Assembly: GCA_029553955.1 (NCBI GenBank)
Contig: JAKPJZ010000074.1
Span: forward strand, 62,001 to 126,000
Source of the DNA: Chloroflexota bacterium
Lineage (GTDB): Bacteria; Chloroflexota; Anaerolineae; SpSt-313
Length of the DNA: 64,000 nucleotides
Direction: 5' to 3'
The notes beneath the pieces were generated by a model, which worked only from the letters and a program-made list of their open reading frames with translations, made no database searches and was not told the DNA's origin. Of the stretch, positions 55,439 through 64,000 are shown piece after piece. Both the position numbers and the translations under genes were made by a program. Position 1 is the stretch's first letter, and every line of letters starts with the position of its first letter.

Positions 55439-57280
55439 ATGTGTGGCATCGTGGGCTATGTGGGCGGCCGCGAGGCTGCCTCCATCGTCGTCAACGGCCT
55501 CAGCCGCCTCGCGTACCGCGGCTACGACTCTGCCGGGCTGGCGGTCGTCGGTCCCGCAGGGCTGGCGTTGCGCCGCTCGGTGGGCAAGCTCGACAACCTC
55601 TCGCACCTCTTGCAGCAGAACCCCGCGCCCGGTTCCACCGGCATCGGCCATACCCGCTGGGCCACTCACGGCGGCGTCACCGAGGCCAACACCCACCCGC
55701 ACACCGACTGCGCCGGCCAGGTCGTTGTGATCCAGAACGGCATCGTCGAGAACTACCTGGAGCTGAAGCAGGCGCTGCGCGCCCAAGGCCACGAGTTCCG
55801 CTCACAGACCGATACCGAGGTCATCGCCCACCTGGTCGAAAAGTACCTGGCCGGCGGCGCCGACCTGCCCGAGGCGGTGCGCCTGGCGCTGGCGCAGCTC
55901 AAGGGCGCCAACGCCGTCGTCGCGCTGGCGGCGCGCTGGCCCGACCAGATTGTGGCCGCGCGGCTGGGCAACGCCGGCGGCGTGACGGTGGGCCTGGGCG
56001 ACGGCGAGACCCTGGTGGCCTCCGACATGCCGGCCATCCTCGAACACACGCAGCGGGTCGCCTTTCTCGGTGACCGCGAGATGGCGGTCATCCGTCGCGA
56101 GGGTGCGCGCTTCTATGGCCTCGACGGCGAGCCGCTTGTCAAGCGGACCGAGACCGTGGCCTGGGACCCTGTCTCGGCGGCGCGTGGGCGCTACAAGCAC
56201 TTTATGCAGAAAGAGATCTATGAGCAGCCGCGCTCCGTGACCGACGCCATTCGTGGCCGGGTCGACTTTGAGGCGGCCGAGGTGCGGCTCGAGGGCCTGC
56301 CCTTCAGCGCCGAGCGGCTGAGGCGCGTGCGGCGCATCCACACCGTGGCCTGCGGCACGGCCTGGCACGCCGGGCTGCTGGGCAAGTTTATGATCGAACA
56401 CCTGGCGCGCCTGCCGGTGGAGGTGGACTATGGCTCCGAGTTCCGCTACCGCGACCCGCTGATCGACCCCGACGACCTGGTGCTCGTCATCACCCAGTCG
56501 GGCGAGACGGTGGATACGCTGGCGGCGATGGAGGAAGCGCGGCGCATGCACGCCGCGACCATCTCTATCGTCAACGCCGTTGGCAGCCAGGCCGCGCGCC
56601 TGGCCGACGGCGTGGTCTACCTCAACGCCGGGCCCGAAATCGGCGTGGCCTCCACCAAAGCCTTCACTTCGATGCTGGTGGCGCAGTACCTGCTGGCCGT
56701 CTACCTGGGCCAGGCGCGGGGCACGCTGGGCCGCGCGGTGCGCGCGGGGCTGCTGCAGAGCCTGGCCAAGCTGCCCAACCTGGTGGGCCAGGTGCTCGCG
56801 GGCAGCGGCCTGTACCAGGAGCTGGCGCAGCGCTACCAGCACTGCACCGACTCCCTCTTCCTCGGCCGCGGCATCAACTACCCGGTGGCGCTGGAGGGGG
56901 CGCTCAAGCTCAAAGAGATCTCCTACATCCACGCCGAAGGCTACCCGGCGGGCGAGATGAAGCATGGCCCCATCGCCTTGATCGACGAGGCCATGCCGGT
57001 AGTGGCCATCGTGGCCCGCGACCACGTGCGCGACAAGATGCTCTCCAACGTCGAGCAGGTCAAGGCGCGTGGCGGGGTGGTCATCGCCGTGGCCGACGCC
57101 GCGGACGAAGAGGTCGCCGCCAAGGCCGACCACGTGCTGCCGGTGCCGCACCTCTCGCCGCTCTTGGCGCCGGTGCTGAACGTGCTGCCGCTGCAGCTCT
57201 TGGCGTACCACGTCGCCGTGCGTCGCGGCTGCGACGTGGACCAGCCGCGCAACCTGGCCAAGAGCGTTACTGTAGAGTAG
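55439..57280 (+). CDS. glmS: Glutamine--fructose-6-phosphate aminotransferase (isomerizing)
   Basis: MCGIVGYVGGREAASIVVNGLSRLAYRGYDSAG; two SIS domains; C-terminal DVDQPRNLAKSVTVE. Confidence 0.98.
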   Translation: MCGIVGYVGGREAASIVVNGLSRLAYRGYDSAGLAVVGPAGLALRRSVGKLDNLSHLLQQNPAPGSTGIGHTRWATHGGVTEANTHPHTDCAGQVVVIQNGIVENYLELKQALRAQGHEFRSQTDTEVIAHLVEKYLAGGADLPEAVRLALAQLKGANAVVALAARWPDQIVAARLGNAGGVTVGLGDGETLVASDMPAILEHTQRVAFLGDREMAVIRREGARFYGLDGEPLVKRTETVAWDPVSAARGRYKHFMQKEIYEQPRSVTDAIRGRVDFEAAEVRLEGLPFSAERLRRVRRIHTVACGTAWHAGLLGKFMIEHLARLPVEVDYGSEFRYRDPLIDPDDLVLVITQSGETVDTLAAMEEARRMHAATISIVNAVGSQAARLADGVVYLNAGPEIGVASTKAFTSMLVAQYLLAVYLGQARGTLGRAVRAGLLQSLAKLPNLVGQVLAGSGLYQELAQRYQHCTDSLFLGRGINYPVALEGALKLKEISYIHAEGYPAGEMKHGPIALIDEAMPVVAIVARDHVRDKMLSNVEQVKARGGVVIAVADAADEEVAAKADHVLPVPHLSPLLAPVLNVLPLQLLAYHVAVRRGCDVDQPRNLAKSVTVE

Positions 57281-57368
57281 GGTTCTCTTGGAAACGAGGA
57301 GAGGGTGCGCTCGCGCCTGCCGCGGCAGGCGCGAGCGCACCCTCTCCTCGTTTCCAAGAGAACCCTAC
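57277..57368. terminator. 92 bp perfect palindrome between convergent glmS and FGGY kinase genes
   Basis: GTAGGGTTCTCTTGGAAACGAGGAGAGGGTGCGCTCGCGCCTGCCG|reverse complement. Confidence 0.9.
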
Positions 57369-58951
57369 CTTTTGTTGAGTTGCTGGAAGAGGCGGCAGTT
57401 GCCGCGGTAGAGCGCGGTATAGGCGGCATAGCTGCGCTCGTAGACGGCCTGGTGCTCGGGCTGGGGCGCGAACGCCTCGCGCACGCGCAACAGCGCCTTG
57501 GCCTCCTCGAACGACTTGAAGAGCCCCAGCCCCACGGCGCAGACGACGGCGGCGCCCGCCGCGCCGGCGTTCTGCGCGCCCTCCACGACCTCGACGGTGC
57601 GGCCGGTCACATCGGCCATGATCTGCGCCCACACCCGCGAGCGCGCGCCGCCGCCGACAAAGCGCACCCAGTCGCGGCGCGGCACCTTTTTCTCCACCGT
57701 CTCCAGCATCCAACGACAGTGCAGGGCCACGCCCTCGAGCACAGCGCGGATGAGCTCGCGCTTGCCCGTCTCGAGGCCGATGTTGAACAAGACGCCGCGG
57801 GCCAGCGGGTCCTCGAAGGGCGATCGGTTGCCGTGCAGCCAGGGGGCAAAGAGCACGCCGCCTGCGCCCGGCGCGACCGCTGCGGCGGCGGCGTCGAGCG
57901 CAGCGTACAGGCTGCCCGGGGCCGGCGGCGCGCCCGAGTAGAGGCCGAGCTCGTCGAGGGCCAGGTGGTCGCGCGCCCACTGCAGGCAGCGCCCGGCGGT
58001 CTCCTGTTCGGCGATATAGTTGTAGCGGCCGGGGATGGCGCCGAGGATCGAGGCGACCATGCCGTCGATATCGGTCATGCGCCGGTCGACGGTGGCCACG
58101 ACCCAGCCCGAGGTGCCGACGTAGATGTGGGTGTCGTAGATGTCGAGCCCGCCCGAGCCGATGGAGATGAGCGACAGGTCGCCGCCGCCGCCAAGGACCG
58201 GCAGCCCCGCCGGCAGCCCCAGCTCGCCCGCGGCCTCGGCGGTGAGCCGGCCGGCCACGCTGGTGGCGCCGATGACGCGCGGCAGGTGGCGCATGGCGAC
58301 GCCAAAGGTGCGACAGAGGCCCTCGTGCCAGCGCAGGCGGTTGGGGCGGGTGTCGAAGAGGAAGGTGGCGTGGGCCGAGTCGAGGCCCATAGTGAAAGCG
58401 CCGGTGCAGCGCACGACCAGGTAGTCCTTGACGTCGAGCCAGGCGTGCATGGCGGCAAAGGTCTCGGGCTCGTTGTCGCGCAGCCAGAGATACTTCCAGA
58501 GCGGGTCCTTGACCGAGGCTGCGGCGCCGCCGGTGATGACGAGCCAGCGCAAGAGCTTGCGCGCGTTCCACTCGCCGACGCGCAGCAGGCCATGGTAGAG
58601 GCCGCGGCGGATCTGCGCCGTGGCGCGGCTATCCATGTAGCTCATGGCGCGGCGCAGCGCGTGGCCCGCGCGGTCGACGGCGACCAGGCCCTGCATCTGG
58701 GCGCAAAAGGCCATGCCGGCGATGCCCTGCGGCGCCACGCCCGCGCGCGCCACCACGGTGCGGGTGGCGCTGCAGACCGCCCGCCACCAATCCTCGGGCT
58801 CTTGCTCGGCCCCGCCGTTGGGCAGCACGTAGAGCGGGTACTCGACCAGCGCCGCGTCCACCAGCGAGAGCTCGTCGGCGATGCGGTAGAGGCACGACTT
58901 GACGCCGGTGGTGCCGACATCATGGACGAGCACATGGGTCGCTTGGGCCAT
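57365..58951 (-). CDS. FGGY-family carbohydrate kinase
   Basis: HVLVHDVGTTGVKSCLYRIADE; GTSGWVVATV; FVGGGARSRVWAQIMADVTGR. Confidence 0.92.
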   Translation of the reverse strand: MAQATHVLVHDVGTTGVKSCLYRIADELSLVDAALVEYPLYVLPNGGAEQEPEDWWRAVCSATRTVVARAGVAPQGIAGMAFCAQMQGLVAVDRAGHALRRAMSYMDSRATAQIRRGLYHGLLRVGEWNARKLLRWLVITGGAAASVKDPLWKYLWLRDNEPETFAAMHAWLDVKDYLVVRCTGAFTMGLDSAHATFLFDTRPNRLRWHEGLCRTFGVAMRHLPRVIGATSVAGRLTAEAAGELGLPAGLPVLGGGGDLSLISIGSGGLDIYDTHIYVGTSGWVVATVDRRMTDIDGMVASILGAIPGRYNYIAEQETAGRCLQWARDHLALDELGLYSGAPPAPGSLYAALDAAAAAVAPGAGGVLFAPWLHGNRSPFEDPLARGVLFNIGLETGKRELIRAVLEGVALHCRWMLETVEKKVPRRDWVRFVGGGARSRVWAQIMADVTGRTVEVVEGAQNAGAAGAAVVCAVGLGLFKSFEEAKALLRVREAFAPQPEHQAVYERSYAAYTALYRGNCRLFQQLNKR

Positions 58952-59112
58952 AGTCCCCTCCGAACCTACGACCGTCCAGACAGCAGCAGAGCAGCAGAGC
59001 AGAGCAGCAGAGGCGGCTCCCATGCCGCCGGCTCAGTGGCCCGCACCCTACTATTGGGCGCAGGGGTGCCTCGAAGGGGCGGGCGTCAGTGCGCCCGGCG
59101 CTATCCGGGCTA

Positions 59113-59196
59113 GGGGTTTTGGAGGTTGTCCGGCGCCGTTGGCCGGCCCGCCCGCGGGCGGGCCGGCCAACGGCGCCGGACAACCTCCAAAACCCC
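59113..59196. repeat. 84 bp perfect palindrome; dispersed element family (minus orientation)
   Basis: GGGGTTTTGGAGGTTGTCCGGCGCCGTTGGCCGGCCCGCCCG|reverse complement; flank (minus strand) TATCCGGGCTCTGCGCTTCGCACGGAACCGGAAC. Confidence 0.93.
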
Positions 59197-59282
59197 ACCA
59201 AAAGGGCTTGTTCCGGTTCCGTGCGAAGCGCAGAGCCCGGATACTGCCCAGGGTTGAGACACAACCAGGCTTGCAGATGCGT

Positions 59283-60743
59283 CTACTCGGCGCCCTCCAC
59301 GCCCGAAAGCACATACTCAAAGCGGTCGAGGGCGTCGTCGATGACGTCGTCGGTATCGGCCATGCTGGTGTAGGCGCGGCTGCCGGCGAGGGTGATGATG
59401 CCCTGCGCCATGTAGGCCGCGCCCATCTCTTCCATCATGTGTTTGCGTGGCTTCATTTCGCGCAGCAGCTTGAGCGGGTTCTTGAAATCGAGCAGCATCA
59501 CGGCCGACGTCTCGAGGTGGACGATCGAGCCCTGGTTGTAGGCTACGAAGGGCAGGGCGTGGCGTTCGATGATCTGCTGCAGGCCGCGGGTGAGGCGGTC
59601 GCCGGCGCGCCCGGCGATGGCCGGCGCGTTGGTGCGTTCCATCTCGAGCAGGGCATAGTAGCCGGCCACGCAGCTCAGCGGGTTGGCCGAGAGGGTGCCG
59701 CCGACGTAGGCGCGCTCGCCGCTGCCGCCAATGCCCGCGGCGAAGCAGGCCATCACGTCGCGGCGGCCGCCGACGGCGCCAGCCATGGGATAGCCGCCGG
59801 TGACGCACTTGCCCAGGATGGTCAGGTCGGGGCGCACGCCAAAGTAGCCCTGCGCGCCGCCCATGCCCAGGCGAAAGCCGGTGACGACCTCGTCAAAGAT
59901 CAAGAGCGCGCCGAACTCGTCGCAGAGCCGGCGCACCTCGGCGCTGAACTGGCGCGGCACAGGGCGCGTGCCGCTCTCGGGGCCGACCGGCTCGACGATG
60001 ACCGCGGCCGTGCCGCCGCGCAGACGGTTGAACATCATGAGCCGCCGCAGGTGGTCCAGATCGTTGGGGAAGAACTCTTGCGTGTGCCCGCTGGCACCGC
60101 CGGGGATGCCGGTCGCCTCCATGCGCCGGGTGCCGGGGATGTGCAGGCCATAGACCATCTGGTCGCTCCAGCCGTGGTAGGCGCCGCCGGCCTTGATGAC
60201 CTTCTTCTTGCCGGTAAAGGCGCGCGCGGCGCGGATGGCGGCCATCACGGCCTCGGTGCCCGAGCCGAGCATGCGGCACTGCTCGATCGACGGCATGAAG
60301 CGGTTGATCAACTGTGCCAGCTTGAGCTCGTATTCGTGAAAGAGCCCGGTCACCGGCCCGCACGACTGCAACAGCTCGAACACCCGCTCACGCACCGGCG
60401 CATAGTTGCTGCCGAGCACGGTGGGGCCGCCCGCCTGCAAAAAGTCGATGTAGCGGTTGCCGTCCACATCCCACATGTAGGGGCCATCGGCGCGCGCGAT
60501 GGCGAGGGGGAAGGGGTAGTTGAAGGCCAGGTTGTGCTGCACACCGCCGGGGATGTACTTCTTGGCCTCGTCGGTGAGCGCCTGCGAGCCGGCGCAGCGC
60601 GTCTCGAAATAGTCGAGCACTGCCTGCAGGCGCTCGCGCCGCAGCGGGCGCATCGGCTGGCCGATGAGCGCGCGCAGCCGGGCATAGATGGCATCGGTGT
60701 CGTGATACTCAGAGATGGCGTACTGAGGACCGTGTGTGGCCAT
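59283..60743 (-). CDS. Class III aminotransferase (glutamate-1-semialdehyde aminomutase-like)
   Basis: KYIPGGVQHNLAFNYPFPLAIARADGPYMWDVDGNRYIDFLQAGGP; LIFDEVVTGFRLGMGGAQGYFGVRPDLTILGKCVTGGYP. Confidence 0.92.
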   Translation of the reverse strand: MATHGPQYAISEYHDTDAIYARLRALIGQPMRPLRRERLQAVLDYFETRCAGSQALTDEAKKYIPGGVQHNLAFNYPFPLAIARADGPYMWDVDGNRYIDFLQAGGPTVLGSNYAPVRERVFELLQSCGPVTGLFHEYELKLAQLINRFMPSIEQCRMLGSGTEAVMAAIRAARAFTGKKKVIKAGGAYHGWSDQMVYGLHIPGTRRMEATGIPGGASGHTQEFFPNDLDHLRRLMMFNRLRGGTAAVIVEPVGPESGTRPVPRQFSAEVRRLCDEFGALLIFDEVVTGFRLGMGGAQGYFGVRPDLTILGKCVTGGYPMAGAVGGRRDVMACFAAGIGGSGERAYVGGTLSANPLSCVAGYYALLEMERTNAPAIAGRAGDRLTRGLQQIIERHALPFVAYNQGSIVHLETSAVMLLDFKNPLKLLREMKPRKHMMEEMGAAYMAQGIITLAGSRAYTSMADTDDVIDDALDRFEYVLSGVEGAE

Positions 60744-60758
60744 GCCTCCCTCCCAGGT

Positions 60759-61418
60759 TTACTGGTACCGTTTCTCGTCCTTACGCAACTGGGCAAAGGC
60801 GATCTCGCGCACCGCCAACGGGATGCGGTCGATGTGGCGCCCGGTGCACAGCGCCAGCAGATAGGCGAGGGCGCACTTTTCGAGGAGTTCCACGTTGCGC
60901 TCGGCGCGCTCGGCGTCATGGCCGAGCACGAGCGCGCCATGGTTCTTGAGGATGTAGGCGTTGTGCCCGTTGCGCACCCGCGACCGGACGTTGTTCTTGA
61001 GCAGGCCGGTGCCCGAGGGGGCGTAGGCGATGATCTCGACGGCGCGGCCCAGGTAGCGCACCTGCTCGTCGAACAGCGCCGGGATGGGCGCGTTGATGAG
61101 CGCCAGCGCGCTGGCGTAGACCTGGTGCGTGTGCAGCACCGCATTCACATCGGCGCGCGCCTGGTAGACAACGGCGTGCAGGGCGCTCTCGATGGAGGGC
61201 TTGCGCGCGCCCTCGATGACGTGGAGCTGCCAATCCAGCACGCACACGTCCTCGGGCACCATGCGGGTATAGTCATAATTCGAGGGGGTGATGGCAAAGG
61301 CGTCGTGGCCGGCCACGCGCAGTGAGACGTTGCCCCCCGTGCCTTTGAGGTACCCGCCCGCCACCAGGCGCTGGGCAGTGTCCACAACCTGCTGCTTGAA
61401 GGCGTCGTATGCTCCCAT
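60759..61418 (-). CDS. Class II aldolase/adducin family (L-fuculose-phosphate aldolase-like)
   Basis: YLKGTGGNVSLRVAGHDAFAITPSNYDY; AVLHTHQVYAS; ILKNHGALVLG; start could be 61463. Confidence 0.9.
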   Translation of the reverse strand: MGAYDAFKQQVVDTAQRLVAGGYLKGTGGNVSLRVAGHDAFAITPSNYDYTRMVPEDVCVLDWQLHVIEGARKPSIESALHAVVYQARADVNAVLHTHQVYASALALINAPIPALFDEQVRYLGRAVEIIAYAPSGTGLLKNNVRSRVRNGHNAYILKNHGALVLGHDAERAERNVELLEKCALAYLLALCTGRHIDRIPLAVREIAFAQLRKDEKRYQ

Positions 61419-61501
61419 AGGCCCTGCCTTGGAGCCTGCCGAGGCAGCACAGTCGGTTCGCATGCCGCCGCTACCGCCGCATCGGCAGGCCCTCATACGA
61501 A

Positions 61502-61548
61502 ACTTGACACTGTAAAGATTATACACTACAATCTTTACAGTGTCAAGT
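61502..61548. promoter_or_regulatory. Divergent overlapping consensus promoters in a 19 bp perfect inverted repeat
   Basis: - strand TTGACA(61541-61546)-17-TATAAT(61518-61523); + strand TTGACA(61504-61509)-17-TACAAT(61527-61532); arms ACTTGACACTGTAAAGATT. Confidence 0.82.
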
Positions 61549-61695
61549 GTATTGACACTGTCATTGCTTCGCTGCGCTCGCAATGACAGTCTGGGGACCA
61601 AATGCTTCCAGTCAAATCCTGCGTTACGCGGATACGTTCAGGAAGCGTGCTCCCGTCGCCTACAATCGACCTGGACGTATCTGGACGGGGTATGA

Positions 61696-61760
61696 GGCCA
61701 CGAATGGCACGAATTCGCACGAGGGCGCTCCGTTCGTGGTAATTCGTGTCATTCGTGGCC
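61696..61760. repeat. Imperfect inverted repeat GGCCACGAATGRCACGAATT (dispersed repeat)
   Basis: GGCCACGAATGGCACGAATTCGCACGAG ... CGTTCGTGGTAATTCGTGTCATTCGTGGCC. Confidence 0.8.
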
Positions 61761-61827
61761 AACTCCGTCGGCCCTATGGATCGCTGACGTATCGCACAAT
61801 CAACCTGGAAGCATTTAGGAGCCTTTG

Positions 61828-62469
61828 ATGAAAAGGGGTGTGTTGGCCAAGACTCCGTACCACCACGGCGACCTCAAGAACGCGCTGATCGAGGCCGGCA
61901 TCGAGGTCCTGGCGCACGAGGGTGTGCAGGCGCTGAGCCTGCGCCGTGTGGCGCGCCGCGCGGGCGTGAGCCACGCGGCGCCCTATGCCCACTTTGCCGA
62001 CAAGCAGGCCCTCGTGGCCGCTATCTCTACCGAGGGCTATGGCAAGATCTACGAAAGGCTGCGCGCAGCGATCGAGCGGCATCGCGGCGACCCCGTGCGG
62101 CAGCTCGTCGAGGCCGCCTGGGCCTACGTCAAGTTTGCTACCGGCGACAGCGCCCACTTCAAGATCACGCTCTCGGGCGTGGTCGAGAGGGAGCAGGAGT
62201 ACCCGGCGCTCGTGGCGGCCACGCAGCGCAGCTTTGCGCTCGTGATCGAGCTGGTGCAGGTGTGCCAGGCGGCAGGCGTGCTGCGCCCGGGGCCTGCCGA
62301 CCTGATGGCCGCGAGTGTGTGGGGGCTGGTGCACGGCCTGGCCTCGCTCATCCTCGAGGGCCAGGTGTCGCATACGCTGCTCGAGCGCTACTCGCTCAAG
62401 GAGATGCTGGTGTTCTCGCTGAGCCAGATCATGGCCGTCGAGGTCGATGTGCAGGCGCTCAGCCGCTGA
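61828..62469 (+). CDS. TetR/AcrR-family transcriptional regulator
   Basis: YHHGDLKNALIEAGIEVLAHEGVQALSLRRVARRAGVSHAAPYAHFADKQALVAAI. Confidence 0.93.
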   Translation: MKRGVLAKTPYHHGDLKNALIEAGIEVLAHEGVQALSLRRVARRAGVSHAAPYAHFADKQALVAAISTEGYGKIYERLRAAIERHRGDPVRQLVEAAWAYVKFATGDSAHFKITLSGVVEREQEYPALVAATQRSFALVIELVQVCQAAGVLRPGPADLMAASVWGLVHGLASLILEGQVSHTLLERYSLKEMLVFSLSQIMAVEVDVQALSR

Positions 62470-63586
62470 CCGAGGCTTGGAGCTTGAGAAAGGCGACTAC
62501 GCGCTCTGGCGTCAGCATACCGACGAGTTGGCCGTCTTCGAGCACGGGCAGGGGTGGCGCGTTGTCGCCGGTCAAGGCATTCACGGCCTCCAGCAGCGTT
62601 TGCGAAGGGCGCGTGATGTGCAGCTCGCCGGCAGGGATCATGGCCTGGCGGGCGGTGCGCCTGGGCCATTCGTGGCGCGGCTGGGCTTGCAGGCGCTGCG
62701 GGGTCAACACCCCCAGGAGGGCGCCGTTTTCCACCAGGGGCAAGCCATGGCAGGCGCCCTGCAGCAGGCCCTGGTCGGCGATTTCCTGCAGGCTGCGGTC
62801 GGGGCTGAGCGCCGGGCAGTCGCGGATCATGATCTCGGCCACGGTGTGCCCGGCCAGCCGGGTCTGGATGAGGACCTGCTGGTAGCCGGCGCGGGCGGTC
62901 GTGTCGAGAAAGCAGCCGATGGCGGCGAGCCAGAGCCCATTGAGCAGGCTGGTGGTGACGCCCTGCCACGCGCCGCAGGCGATACAGAGCACGGCGATCA
63001 GGCGCGCCGCCCGCGTGGCCCAGCGCGTGGCCCACTCGAGGTTGTGGCTGCGCTGCCAGAGGATGGCCCGTAGCACCCGTCCGCCATCGAGCGGAAAGCC
63101 CGGGATGAGGTTGAAGAGGCCGAGCGAGAGGTTGATGCCACACACGTAGCCCAGCACAGCGGCTAACGGCTGCCCGTGGCCCTGCAGCATGGCTGGCAAC
63201 CAGAGCAGCGCGCAGACGGCGCCGGCGGCGAGGCTCGCCACCGGGCCGGCGATGGCCATCACCAACTCTGCGCCGGGAGTCGACGGCTCGCTGCTGATTT
63301 CGGAGACGCCCCCCAACAGGAAGAGCACGATACCCTGCACGTGCAGGCCCTGATGCCTGGCGACGAGCGAGTGCGCCAGCTCGTGGAGCAGGACCGACGC
63401 AAAGAGGAGCAGGCTGGTGGCCAGGCCAAGCGCATAGTGCACGCCCTGCGGCCACTGCGGGTAGTAGGTGGGAAAGTAGATGCCGGCGAGCGTGGCCGTG
63501 GCCAGTGCGAAGAGCAGGAGCCAGCTCACGTGGGCGCGCACGGGGATGCCGAAGAGCCTGCCCACCTGCAGCGAGTGGCTGCTCAT
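62459..63586 (-). CDS. Site-2 protease (M50) with C-terminal CBS pair
   Basis: VLLHELAHSLVARHQG (HExxH), NLIPGFPLDGGRVLRA, CBS-like C-terminus. Confidence 0.93.
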   Translation of the reverse strand: MSSHSLQVGRLFGIPVRAHVSWLLLFALATATLAGIYFPTYYPQWPQGVHYALGLATSLLLFASVLLHELAHSLVARHQGLHVQGIVLFLLGGVSEISSEPSTPGAELVMAIAGPVASLAAGAVCALLWLPAMLQGHGQPLAAVLGYVCGINLSLGLFNLIPGFPLDGGRVLRAILWQRSHNLEWATRWATRAARLIAVLCIACGAWQGVTTSLLNGLWLAAIGCFLDTTARAGYQQVLIQTRLAGHTVAEIMIRDCPALSPDRSLQEIADQGLLQGACHGLPLVENGALLGVLTPQRLQAQPRHEWPRRTARQAMIPAGELHITRPSQTLLEAVNALTGDNAPPLPVLEDGQLVGMLTPERVVAFLKLQASVSG

Positions 63587-63772
63587 GGCCGTTCCTTCCG
63601 CCCGGGCGAGGCCGGGCCGCCGCCGCACGAGGGGTTGCGTTCAAGTATCCCCCACACTTATCATTATAGCCGAGGCGCGGCGCCGCTTCCAGGGCACAAA
63701 AGGGGCTGTCCCGGCCAGTCCGTTATACCCGGTCCGCGGCCCCAACCGGCGCGCTGCCGCCCTTTGCGCCGG

Positions 63773-63920
63773 CCGCGGTGGGTGTATCCCAGAATCGTCG
63801 GCAACCGACGGGGGCCGATCACCACGAAGGACACAAAGGAGGCAAGGACGGCACCCAAAGCCCTTTGTGGCCTTTGTGGCTCAAGAGCTCCCGATGGTTC
63901 TGGGATACACTCGGCCGCGG
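63773..63920. mobile_element. ~148 bp MITE-like element with imperfect ~29 bp terminal inverted repeats
   Basis: CCGCGGTGGGTGTATCCCAGAATCGTCGG ... CCGATGGTTCTGGGATACACTCGGCCGCGG. Confidence 0.6.
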
Positions 63921-64000
63921 CGCGCCCGAACCTCTATTTGACGCGCCGGGGTTGCCTCCCTATACTACGGTGTCCCCCTGTGCCACCCGGTTGGGGGAGC

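Noticed and set aside
58899-61325. 808 aa ORF on + strand opposite the aminotransferase and aldolase
   Set aside because: Antisense of well-supported genes; typical GC-rich shadow ORF. Same for 57305-59113, 5811-7220, 4425-5657 and 23284-25623

Overview
This 64 kb, high-GC bacterial window has a Chloroflexota-like gene repertoire (taxonomic call is inference). All product calls come from reading the ORF translations by eye; no database search was run. Main content: (1) An archaellum-like operon on the minus strand (about 9.5-19.3 kb): archaellin, ArlCDE-, ArlG- and ArlF-like proteins, ArlH, ArlI and ArlJ. It is followed by an unknown TM protein and two proteins resembling type IV pilus PilN and PilO, the first with a PPC-like region and the second with a C-terminal LysM domain. 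This is the strongest candidate for an under-described system. The ArlF-like gene has an in-frame TAG. (2) A glmS ribozyme in the leader of glmS. (3) A RuBisCO-like protein + FGGY kinase + GntR locus, and a second FGGY kinase + aminotransferase + class II aldolase locus beside a TetR regulator. Both have face-to-face overlapping consensus promoters inside inverted repeats. (4) A large MalT/LuxR regulator beside a catabolic and dipeptide-ABC-transporter cluster (26.7-41 kb). (5) tRNA-Glu(UUC), rplY, rpiA, ssb, cmk, plsC, a DUF512 radical-SAM protein and other housekeeping genes. (6) Dense palindromic DNA: 78-92 bp perfect palindromes at gene ends, a CCTGACAGGT hairpin family (one copy split by a 303 bp MITE-like insert with a 5 bp target duplication), several other MITE-like elements, and CATTGCGAG repeats. 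(7) A GH4/BadF-kinase pseudogene fusion. No rRNA, CRISPR or prophage was seen.
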